From Mucinivorans sp036654415 (GTDB taxonomy: Bacteria; Bacteroidota; Bacteroidia; Bacteroidales; Rikenellaceae): a stretch of DNA of 39,653 bases. The notes under the pieces were generated by a model, which was not told the origin of the DNA, searched no databases, and worked only from the letters and a program-made list of their open reading frames with translations. Where the stretch lies: positions 1 through 39,653 of the forward strand of contig JAVVSB010000015.1 of the NCBI GenBank assembly GCA_036654415.1. The letters run 5' to 3'. Shown here in pieces: positions 24,061 through 31,425 of this stretch (the first letter of the stretch is position 1; each line of letters begins with the position of its first letter). The position numbers and the translations under genes were made by a program.

Positions 24061-24513
24061 ATGATGATTTTTCATTTCCGCCTTCTGAGCGATGAGAGTG
24101 AGGATTTTCTACTGGATGTAGAGGTCCCTTATGATATGAACTTGCTTGATTTTCAGAAGTTTTTGAGTAAGACGCTCAGTTATAATCCATGCGAAATAGC
24201 CTCGTTTTTCACCTCTGATTCAGAGTGGGAAAAGTTGCGCGAATTTACGCTCATAGACATGGGCGTGGACTCCTCTGAGTTTGACCCAGAGACAGATGAT
24301 GATGAGATGGCCTCACCAGTGGCTATGGAAAAGGTAACTCTGGGGCAGATTATGCACAAAAAATTCGACCGTCTGATTTATGTCTTTGATATGTTTGCTG
24401 AACGGGGGCTCTTCATACAACTACTCCACTCCAAGAAAGCAGACGAGACCACCAAATACCCACGCGTGGTGGAGTTCAAAGGGATAGCACCAGTGCAAAT
24501 TACAAATGAGTAG
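24061..24513 (+). CDS. Plasmid pRiA4b ORF-3-like protein
   Basis: A 150-residue acidic protein of the pRiA4b ORF-3 family (also labelled IS1096 passenger TnpR-like), whose function is not established. Family-like features are the start MIFHFRLLSDESEDFLLDVEVP, the LLDFQKFLSKTLSY helix, a central acidic loop with DPETDDDE, and the LIYVFDMFAERGLFIQLL segment near the C-terminus. Despite the family label nothing else suggests a mobile element. It starts at ATGATG (24061) and overlaps miaA by 8 bp, so the two are probably one operon with coupled translation. Confidence 0.75.
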   Translation: MMIFHFRLLSDESEDFLLDVEVPYDMNLLDFQKFLSKTLSYNPCEIASFFTSDSEWEKLREFTLIDMGVDSSEFDPETDDDEMASPVAMEKVTLGQIMHKKFDRLIYVFDMFAERGLFIQLLHSKKADETTKYPRVVEFKGIAPVQITNE

Positions 24514-25399
24514 ACTCTTTGTGCTCTTAGGTGCCACAGCCGTGGGTAAAAGTACAATGGCCATTAGTGTGGCCAGGTCGCTTGAGTGTCCTATTTTAAG
24601 CTGCGACTCGCGTCAATTTTACCGTGAAATGTCAATTGGAACTGCCGTGCCTTCGTTAAAGCAGAGAGCACAAGCTCACCACTACTTTATTCAAGACCGT
24701 TCAGTCCAGGAGCCACTGAGTGCAGGAGAGTATGAAAAAGAGGCTTTGTCGGTGCTCCGTGATGTGTACAAGGTTAATAATTCGGCCATATTAGTCGGAG
24801 GTTCAGGGCTATACATCAACGCACTACTGTACGGCATGGATGACTTGCCATCGAATAAAGCCCTACGAGAGGTCCTAAGCCAAAGGGCAAAAACAGAAGG
24901 GCTTAGGAAGTTGGCAACAGAGCTCAAAGAGCTAGATATAGACACTTTTCAGGCCATTGACCAAAGTAATCCAGCACGAGTTATAAGGGCGTTGGAGGTC
25001 TCGCTATTGGCGGGGGTCCCCTACTCATCCCTACTCACAAAGAGCAAAACTGAACGAGATTTCAAAATCATAAAAATTGGTCTTCGAGCCCCTCGCCAAG
25101 AGCTCTACGACCGCATTAACCTCCGTGTGGACCAGATGATGGTTGAGGGATTGGAACAAGAGGCACGTAGAGTGTTACCCTACAGAGAATTAAGTTCACT
25201 TCAAACGGTTGGATACCGCGAAATGTTCGACTATTTCGATGGACGGATAACCAGGGAGCAGGCCACGGAACTTATCAAACGTAATACGCGTCGATACGCC
25301 AAACGACAGTTGACATGGATGCGCCCCGATACAGAGATACAATGGTTTGACAGAGATGATTTTCAGCCGATTATGCACTATATTGATGGGATTGATTAA
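24506..25399 (+). CDS. miaA: tRNA dimethylallyltransferase
   Basis: Transfers a dimethylallyl group to A37 of tRNAs reading UNN codons, improving decoding. The 297-residue protein has Walker A GATAVGKS (9-16), SCDSRQFYREMSIGTAVP for substrate binding, VGGSGLYINALLYGMD, and the LQTVGYREMFDYFDG and RNTRRYAKRQLTWMR signatures. Size and order are those of an intact enzyme. The ATG at 24506 lies inside the end of the preceding gene. Its stop overlaps the start of the metalloprotease gene. Confidence 0.97.
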   Translation: MSRLFVLLGATAVGKSTMAISVARSLECPILSCDSRQFYREMSIGTAVPSLKQRAQAHHYFIQDRSVQEPLSAGEYEKEALSVLRDVYKVNNSAILVGGSGLYINALLYGMDDLPSNKALREVLSQRAKTEGLRKLATELKELDIDTFQAIDQSNPARVIRALEVSLLAGVPYSSLLTKSKTERDFKIIKIGLRAPRQELYDRINLRVDQMMVEGLEQEARRVLPYRELSSLQTVGYREMFDYFDGRITREQATELIKRNTRRYAKRQLTWMRPDTEIQWFDRDDFQPIMHYIDGID

Positions 25400-25940
25400 C
25401 CGTATACTGGGGCGCGAAAAGCCCCTAAGAACAACCATAAGGTTTAAGATTGCGAATCCAATTATCATGGGCCGCAAATACAAAATAGAGGCTCATGTGA
25501 CGGGAAGGAACAGTTTTAAAATAGAAGATGGAGTAATCATCTTCACCCTCAAAGACTCGACCAAGGCCAATTTCCAAAATTATTATACAACCTGGTATAA
25601 AAGACTGGCCAGAAAGGAGTTTCTAAAGGCTGTAGAGTTGTGGTTGCCATCTTTTGAATCTTTGGGCTATGAGATACCAAAGCCAAGAATCAAAATCTTT
25701 AAGATGCACCGTGCTTGGGGACGTTGTTATTACACCAAGGGACTTATCACACTTAATCTCAATCTTTTGATGCTTCCTCAGGAGTGTATTGAATACATAG
25801 CCCTACACGAGCTAAGCCACTTTGTGGCTCATGACCATGGGCCACTATTCAAGGCCACGCTCACCAAGATAGACCCACAATGGATATCTAAGAAGATGCT
25901 GATTAGAGAGTTGGAGCCAAAATTAGTGCTAATGAGGTAA
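25386..25940 (+). CDS. YgjP-like (DUF45) metallopeptidase
   Basis: A 184-residue soluble protein with a zinc protease motif HELSH at 141-145 and a third His ligand at 151 in HDHGPLF, as in the YgjP/SprT-like M48-related group. The upstream region FKMHRAWGRCYYTKGLITLNLNLL is the strand region found before the metal site in this family. The cellular substrate is unknown. The ATG at 25386 overlaps miaA by 14 bp; another ATG at 25356 and a TTG at 25347 are possible, and the conserved domain only begins near residue 27. Its 3' end overlaps the convergent prenyltransferase gene by 38 bp. Confidence 0.85.
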   Translation: MGLINRILGREKPLRTTIRFKIANPIIMGRKYKIEAHVTGRNSFKIEDGVIIFTLKDSTKANFQNYYTTWYKRLARKEFLKAVELWLPSFESLGYEIPKPRIKIFKMHRAWGRCYYTKGLITLNLNLLMLPQECIEYIALHELSHFVAHDHGPLFKATLTKIDPQWISKKMLIRELEPKLVLMR

Positions 25941-26760
25941 ACATAGCAAAGATAATGCTAGCCACCCCGTTGGTAGTACCAAAAGCCAGCCCCACACGGC
26001 TCAGATTTCGAGGAGTGACAATCAGATGCTGATAGGTAAGAAGTAAAACAAAAAGCAAGGCCCCAATCCAGTAGAGATAATTGGAGACAACCATCAAGCC
26101 AAATATCACTACAGAGAGAGCCGTAAACAGATGAAGTAGAGCACTTATCCATAACCCCGAAGCCACCCCCATACGTGCAGGCACCGAATGGAGAGACTCT
26201 GAGCGGTCGAACTCCATGTCTTGAAGCGAAAAGATAATATCGAATCCTGCCACCCAGCTCCATACCAAAACCGACAACCACAGAGGAGTTGTACTAAGAT
26301 GGCCAGTAGTGGCAATATAGGCTGCCGCAGGAGCGATGGCCAGTCCAAGACCAAGCACAAAATGGCACAGAGCAGTGAATCGCTTGGTGTAACTATAACC
26401 CAAGACAACAACCAAAGCCACAGGCGAAAGCACCCCACAAAGCATATTTATTGCAAATGAGACCGCCACAAAAACCACTGAACAGAACACCACAAAAATG
26501 GCAGCACGTCTTGGAGAAATTACTCCAGCGGGTATTTCACGCATAGCTGTGCGAGCATTACGCGCATCGAAACGCCAATCAACAAGGCGATTAAAACCCA
26601 TAGCCGCACTACGAGCCATGACCATACACACCAAAACCTCAAAAAGAACTAACCAGTCGAAGCCAACCTCCACCGACCCCAAAACGTAACCCACTAGGGC
26701 AAAGGGAAGGGCAAAAATTGTATGCGAAAATTTTACTAAACGAAGATATTTTAAAATCAT
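25903..26760 (-). CDS. ubiA: UbiA-type prenyltransferase, probably for menaquinone (MqnP-like)
   Basis: An integral membrane aromatic prenyltransferase of 285 residues with about eight helices. The first Asp motif is NRLVDWRFDARNARTAMREIPAG and the second is SLQDMEFDRSESLHSVPARMG. The ARSAAMGFNRLVDWRFDARN form is typical of the UbiA-like group often annotated as 4-hydroxybenzoate octaprenyltransferase; in anaerobes that make menaquinone by the futalosine route this group acts as MqnP. That assignment is inference, since no mqn gene is in view. The frame is open to a GTG at 26775, but the ATG at 26760 gives the standard start MILKYLRLVKFSHTIFALPF. It starts 1 bp after the stop of the thioredoxin-fold gene. 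Confidence 0.88.
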   Translation of the reverse strand: MILKYLRLVKFSHTIFALPFALVGYVLGSVEVGFDWLVLFEVLVCMVMARSAAMGFNRLVDWRFDARNARTAMREIPAGVISPRRAAIFVVFCSVVFVAVSFAINMLCGVLSPVALVVVLGYSYTKRFTALCHFVLGLGLAIAPAAAYIATTGHLSTTPLWLSVLVWSWVAGFDIIFSLQDMEFDRSESLHSVPARMGVASGLWISALLHLFTALSVVIFGLMVVSNYLYWIGALLFVLLLTYQHLIVTPRNLSRVGLAFGTTNGVASIIFAMFTSLALILAPTL

Positions 26761-26761
26761 A

Positions 26762-27817
26762 TTATTCTTTACCACTAAGAAGTCCTATAAGCGAAGATAA
26801 AATGGAGCTTTGAGAGGTGGGGGCACGCGAGAGCACCTGCTCCTCAAGAAATCGTTTGGCACTGACCTTCTGCATGGTGGAACCTTGCTTGACCACAAAG
26901 TTAAGTGAAAGAGCCAAAGCCATCCCCTTATCAGAGGAGAGATATGGATAGAGATAGGTTAAAGTGGTAATAAACTCAGTGATATCACCACAAGCCCGAA
27001 GGTTGGCCAAACGAACAAAACCACTAACTCGAACACTATCAAGACCCTTAAAATCAAAAGAGTCTATATCCTGAAAAATAGCCTTACGCTCAAGCGAATC
27101 CAAAGTAGTTGTATCAGAGATATATGGCAAAAGGGCACTAAAAAAAAGGGATTCCATGCGTTCAGAAAGCTTATCTACCCCTACGACACGACCATATTCA
27201 GAGGCATGGTCCATGAGAAAGCGGTAGCTAGGCGAACCATATCGGGTGAGCATACTGTTGACCATAAGTGGCCAATGTGTACGATTAATAAGGCGATGGG
27301 GCAAAAACGAATCAGCATATTGGGTAAAAAGCTCATCGGCACGCTTCACATCACCATTGCCAGCGGCCTGCATAATCTGTTCAAAACGCCAAGCCGTGCT
27401 ACCATCAGAAGCAAAGAGAGTTTGTTCAACAAGTTCCAAAAAATCACCAGGGTCCAGGGCCTTATCCCCCACCCCCACCACCTGGCCTGCAGAGTTAAAA
27501 AAGAGTATGTATGGGTAGTTGGTGACACTGTACTGTACAGCCAAAGCAGCACCTTCTTGGGTAGTGGTGTTGACGCTGACCACAATAAAACCATCCTCGA
27601 GAGACTCGGCAACATTTTTATCACCCAAGACCTTATTATGCATCCACTCACTACTATAATTCCAAGGAGCATAAAACTCCACCAAGAGCAATTTACCAGC
27701 ACTGCGTGCTGCACTCAGAGCGTCCATCACCCCCCCATCAAAAAATTGCACCCCTTGCGAAAACCCCATAGATATGGAGCTGGCAAGGAGTGCAAGAATA
27801 ATGAGAAGAGTTCTCAT
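26762..27817 (-). CDS. Secreted thioredoxin-fold protein lacking the CxxC motif
   Basis: A 351-residue protein with a signal peptide ending near GFSQ (residue 20). Residues 25-135 follow a thioredoxin pattern: KLLLVEFYAPW, then VSVNTTTQEGAALAVQYSVTNYPYILFF, which has the cis-Pro strand. Where W-C-x-x-C is expected it has W52-N-Y-S-S56, so both redox cysteines are gone, and the only Cys lies far downstream (RACGDITEF). The C-terminal 200 residues are helical and unrecognised. It is probably periplasmic and non-redox, perhaps a binding or chaperone role. It sits 16 bp after the slyD-like gene and 1 bp before ubiA, in an apparent three-gene operon. Confidence 0.8.
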   Translation of the reverse strand: MRTLLIILALLASSISMGFSQGVQFFDGGVMDALSAARSAGKLLLVEFYAPWNYSSEWMHNKVLGDKNVAESLEDGFIVVSVNTTTQEGAALAVQYSVTNYPYILFFNSAGQVVGVGDKALDPGDFLELVEQTLFASDGSTAWRFEQIMQAAGNGDVKRADELFTQYADSFLPHRLINRTHWPLMVNSMLTRYGSPSYRFLMDHASEYGRVVGVDKLSERMESLFFSALLPYISDTTTLDSLERKAIFQDIDSFDFKGLDSVRVSGFVRLANLRACGDITEFITTLTYLYPYLSSDKGMALALSLNFVVKQGSTMQKVSAKRFLEEQVLSRAPTSQSSILSSLIGLLSGKE

Positions 27818-27833
27818 TGTTAGAGGTATCTAA

Positions 27834-28406
27834 TTAACAGTTGCAACCTTCAGAGCATTTATTTTCGCCCTCGCAATCGCAACCTTCACCACAAGAACAA
27901 TCATCACCACAACCACAGCTACAACCACCATTGCCGCCCATAAATTGAGCCATATCTTCCTCGGTGGCCTCGCGAATCGAAACTACCTGGCCTTCAAAGT
28001 TAAGCACCTTGCCAGCCATGGGGTGGTTAAAGTCCATAGTAATGGAATTATCGCCAACAGAGATAACCTTGCCCATCATACGATTGCCCTGGTTGTCGCC
28101 CATAGGCAAAACAGAACCAATGGTGGTAGCCTCTTCAACAACTTTACCGTCAACCATAAATATATCTTTAGGCAGTTCGACAACAGCCTCGGGATTGGTT
28201 ACGCCGTAGCCATTCTCAGGGGAGAGCGTGAATTTGAAGCTCTGACCAACCTCTTTGCCATCAATGTTCTTTTCAAACTCAGGGAGCAACATGCCGATGC
28301 CAAAGAGAAACTCCAATGGACGTTCAGCAGTGGCCTGGTCGGCTACGGCACCATCAACAGTTAGGGTGTAGGTCAAGCCTACAAATGTTTTTTCTGCAAT
28401 TTTCAT
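27834..28406 (-). CDS. slyD: FKBP-type peptidyl-prolyl isomerase, SlyD-like
   Basis: A 190-residue cytoplasmic prolyl isomerase and chaperone. The split FKBP domain is seen in VGLTYTLTVDGAV, RPLEFLFGIGMLLPEFEKNIDG and NHPMAGKVLNFEGQVV, with the insert-in-flap chaperone domain at about 70-125 (GYGVTNPEAVVELPKDIF). After residue 160 comes a Gly/Cys/acidic tail with ten cysteines in 29 residues (162-190), where E. coli SlyD has a His-rich nickel-binding tail. The tail probably binds soft metals or Zn/Ni. It starts the slyD-thioredoxin-fold-ubiA group, 60 bp downstream of gcvP, without a clear terminator between. Confidence 0.92.
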   Translation of the reverse strand: MKIAEKTFVGLTYTLTVDGAVADQATAERPLEFLFGIGMLLPEFEKNIDGKEVGQSFKFTLSPENGYGVTNPEAVVELPKDIFMVDGKVVEEATTIGSVLPMGDNQGNRMMGKVISVGDNSITMDFNHPMAGKVLNFEGQVVSIREATEEDMAQFMGGNGGCSCGCGDDCSCGEGCDCEGENKCSEGCNC

Positions 28407-28466
28407 TATTTTTGTATTATTTTGTAAGGTTTTTATGTTATCGTAACGCTGATTGAGATTTGATTA

Positions 28467-31319
28467 TTACGCCTTTAGTAAGAAATTTTCGAGCGAAGCG
28501 CAGTCACAAGTCAAATTACGGTCACCAAAACCGTTGTCAATGGCACTCACATAGGGCCAAAACTTAAACTCACGGACCCACTCCAGTGGGTAGGCTGCCT
28601 TCTCACGAGCATACTCATGACTCCAACTATTGCTTACACATTCGGCAGCAGGATGAGGCGCATTACGCACAATATGATCTGCAAGGCCAACGGAGTTTAC
28701 ACACTCAGATTTAATAGTCAACAGAGCAGCAATAAATCTATCCAACTCCTGTTTGTTTTCACTCTCGGTAGGCTCCACCATCAAGGTGTCGTGAACAGGG
28801 AAACTAAGCGTTGGAGCATGGAAGCCAAAGTCCATCAAACGACGAGCAATGTCACCACACTCAACACCATAATTGGCCTTATAGTGACGATAATCGAGTA
28901 TCATCTCGTGGCCCACGCGACCTGTCTCGCCAGAATAGACAGTCTCAATCTGCCCCTTAAGGGCTGAGGCCATGTAGTTGGCATTGACGATGGCCATTTC
29001 AGAAGCACGACGGAGACCATCAGCTCCCAACATCTTAATGTAGCCATAGGTAATGGGCAAAACCATAGCCGAGCCAAAAGGCGAAGCGGCAACGGCCGTA
29101 ATACCATCCTCACCACCAGTGGCAATCATGGAGTGAGAAGGCAAGAAACGGCTCAGATGTTTGGCCACACCGATGGCACCCACACCAGGCCCACCACCAC
29201 CATGAGGTATGGCAAAGGTCTTATGAAGATTAAGATGACAAACGTCAGCTCCGATATAACCAGGGTTAGAGAGACCCACAACCGCATTCATATTGGCCCC
29301 ATCATAGTAAACCTGACCTCCGTGGGCATGAATCACATCCACCAATTCGCGAATACGACTCTCGAAAATGCCATGAGTCGAGGGGTAAGTTATCATACAG
29401 CAAGCCAAATTTTGTTCGTACTGAGCAGCCTTAGCCTTCCAATCCTCAAGGTCTATATTACCATTTTCATCACACTTAGTAACGACAACCTTCATGCCAG
29501 CCATGGTGGCCGAAGCTGGGTTAGTACCATGAGCCGAAGCTGGTATTAGAGCCACATTACGGTGCCCCTGACCACGCGAGATATGGTAGGCACGAATGAC
29601 CATAAGGCCAGAATACTCGCCGTTGGCACCCGAATTAGGTTGGAAAGACATTCTATCGAAACCTGTAATAATAGACAAATCGTGATTAAGTTCCTCGATA
29701 AGCTCCATATAACCAGCTGCTTGGTCCAAAGGAGCGAATGGGTGAATATTGGTAAACTCAACGAGCGAAAGAGGCATCATAGAGGTGGCCGAATTGAGCT
29801 TCATAGTACACGACCCCAACGAAATCATGGAGTTGGCCAACGAAATATCGCGAAGCTCCAATTTTTTGATGTAGCGCATCAACTCAGTTTCTGAGTGGTA
29901 TTTATTGAAGATGGTCTCGGTCAAGAAATCAGTGGTACGAGCCAAAGAGCTATCGAAATATGTCTTCTCCTCAATACTAGCAAGGACAATAGGCTCTCTT
30001 TGAACTACCTGAGCAAAGATGGCCACCACGCTATTGACCTCATCCACAGTGGAGAGCTCATCGAAGCTAACACGCACCAAGTTTTCATCAGCATAGCAAA
30101 AATTAAACCCAGCTGCCAGAGCCAAAGGCTGCACTTTTTCGATGTCAGCCTCAACCTCGATGGTGTCAAAAAACTCGCTAGAGCTAAGGGTGTACCCAAG
30201 CTTAACAAGTACAAGTGCAGCAGCGGCTGCACTTGAGTGGGCATTAAGGGCTATACGTTTGATACCCTCTGGACCATGATAGACAGCATACATACCAGCC
30301 ATGGTGGCCAGCAAAGCCTGAGCAGTACAAATATTAGAGGTGGCGCGTTCGCGTTTGATATGCTGTTCACGAGTCTGGAGAGCCAAACGCAGGGCTGGGT
30401 GGCCCAAGCGGTCGACTGAGACCCCAATAATTCGACCAGGCATATTACGTTTGTAAGCATCCTTGGTGGCCAAATAGCCTGCCGATGGACCACCAAAGCC
30501 CATAGGGATACCAAAACGTTGGGTTGACCCAACAGCAATATCAGCACCCCAAGTAGCAGGAGCCTCGACCAAAGCTAAAGAGAGCAGGTCGACCACAGCC
30601 GTGAGCAACATATCCCTCTGATGGCACTGCTCAGTGAAAGAGCCATAGGAACAGAGCACACCGTTGGCCGCTGGATACTGGACAATGGCCCCGAACTCAC
30701 GACCACTAAACTCATATTCGGCAAAACTATCAACCGCAAGCTCTATGCCCAAAGGTTCGCTGCGGGTGAGCAACAAGTCGAGGGTCTGAGGAAAAATATT
30801 TTCATCAACAAACAACACATTACGCCCCTGTTTAACAGCCTCGCGCGAACGCTGAGCATACATCATACTCATAGCTTCGGCCGCTGAGGTAGCCTCATCC
30901 AAAAGCGAACAATTAGAAATTTCCATGCCCGTAAGGCCCATGACCATGCTCTGGAAATTAAGCAAAGCCTCAAGTCGGCCTTGTGAAATCTCGGCTTGGT
31001 AAGGGGTGTAAGAGGTGTACCAAGCTGGATTCTCGAAAATATTACGAATAATGGCCGAGGGACTAGCAGTACCGTAATAGCCCATTCCGATAAGCGAACG
31101 CAGAGGTTTGTTCTTGGCCCCTATTTGGCGAATATGCTGAGCAAACTCCCACTCACTCATTGCTTTTGGCAAAGCCAAAGGCTCGCGCAGATGAATAGAA
31201 GGTGGAACTACCTGATTGATAAGTTCGTCAACGCTTTTTACGCCTATGACATCGAGCATCTGCCCGAGCGAGGCCTCATCAACACCGATGTGTCGGCTTG
31301 AAAATTTGTCCTGTGCCAT
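28467..31319 (-). CDS. gcvP: Glycine dehydrogenase (decarboxylating), P protein
   Basis: The PLP-dependent P protein of the glycine cleavage system, which decarboxylates glycine and passes aminomethyl to lipoylated GcvH. At 950 residues it is the long, fused form. The N-terminal half includes FIGMGYYGTxxPxxIxRNxxENPAWYT-like sequence; the C-terminal half carries the PLP Lys700 in HLNLHKTF followed by the Gly-rich PHGGGGPGVG. An in-frame ATG at 31382 would add 21 hydrophobic residues and falls inside the terminator loop of the preceding gene, so the ATG at 31319 is used. The T, H and L proteins are not in the window, while glyA lies upstream on the same strand. Confidence 0.97.
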   Translation of the reverse strand: MAQDKFSSRHIGVDEASLGQMLDVIGVKSVDELINQVVPPSIHLREPLALPKAMSEWEFAQHIRQIGAKNKPLRSLIGMGYYGTASPSAIIRNIFENPAWYTSYTPYQAEISQGRLEALLNFQSMVMGLTGMEISNCSLLDEATSAAEAMSMMYAQRSREAVKQGRNVLFVDENIFPQTLDLLLTRSEPLGIELAVDSFAEYEFSGREFGAIVQYPAANGVLCSYGSFTEQCHQRDMLLTAVVDLLSLALVEAPATWGADIAVGSTQRFGIPMGFGGPSAGYLATKDAYKRNMPGRIIGVSVDRLGHPALRLALQTREQHIKRERATSNICTAQALLATMAGMYAVYHGPEGIKRIALNAHSSAAAAALVLVKLGYTLSSSEFFDTIEVEADIEKVQPLALAAGFNFCYADENLVRVSFDELSTVDEVNSVVAIFAQVVQREPIVLASIEEKTYFDSSLARTTDFLTETIFNKYHSETELMRYIKKLELRDISLANSMISLGSCTMKLNSATSMMPLSLVEFTNIHPFAPLDQAAGYMELIEELNHDLSIITGFDRMSFQPNSGANGEYSGLMVIRAYHISRGQGHRNVALIPASAHGTNPASATMAGMKVVVTKCDENGNIDLEDWKAKAAQYEQNLACCMITYPSTHGIFESRIRELVDVIHAHGGQVYYDGANMNAVVGLSNPGYIGADVCHLNLHKTFAIPHGGGGPGVGAIGVAKHLSRFLPSHSMIATGGEDGITAVAASPFGSAMVLPITYGYIKMLGADGLRRASEMAIVNANYMASALKGQIETVYSGETGRVGHEMILDYRHYKANYGVECGDIARRLMDFGFHAPTLSFPVHDTLMVEPTESENKQELDRFIAALLTIKSECVNSVGLADHIVRNAPHPAAECVSNSWSHEYAREKAAYPLEWVREFKFWPYVSAIDNGFGDRNLTCDCASLENFLLKA

Positions 31320-31357
31320 TTTGTTTATAAAATAACTGTTTTTTAGAATTAGAAGTA

Positions 31358-31365
31358 CAAAGGTA
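31358..31365 (-). promoter_or_regulatory. Candidate -7 box for gcvP
   Basis: Read leftwards this is TACCTTTG, a full TAnnTTTG match, directly downstream of the terminator of the previous gene and 38 bases before the gcvP ATG. No good -33 element was found because that position lies in the terminator stem. Confidence 0.45.
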
Positions 31366-31369
31366 ATAA

Positions 31370-31396
31370 AAAAAGAGGGCATTACGCCCTCTTTTT
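31370..31396 (-). terminator. Intrinsic terminator after beta-hexosaminidase gene
   Basis: AAAAAGAGGGC at 31370-31380 pairs with GCCCTCTTTTT at 31386-31396 across loop ATTAC. On the leftward transcript the stem lies 29 bases after the hexosaminidase stop and ends in a seven-U run. It separates that gene from gcvP. Confidence 0.85.
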
Positions 31397-31425
31397 ATTA
31401 ATTTAAAACCTGTCTTACTAAAATA

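Noticed and set aside
24061..24513. Mobile element based on the IS1096/pRiA4b family label
   Set aside because: No transposase, terminal inverted repeats or target duplication are visible, and the gene is fused into an operon with miaA.
28442..28471. CGTAA/TTACG pairing between gcvP and slyD as a terminator
   Set aside because: Five base pairs around a 20-base loop without a U-tract is too weak to support termination.
31320..31425. Glycine riboswitch upstream of gcvP
   Set aside because: Only about 40 bases separate the -7 box from the ATG and the rest is the terminator of the previous gene; there is no room for the aptamers and no matching core.
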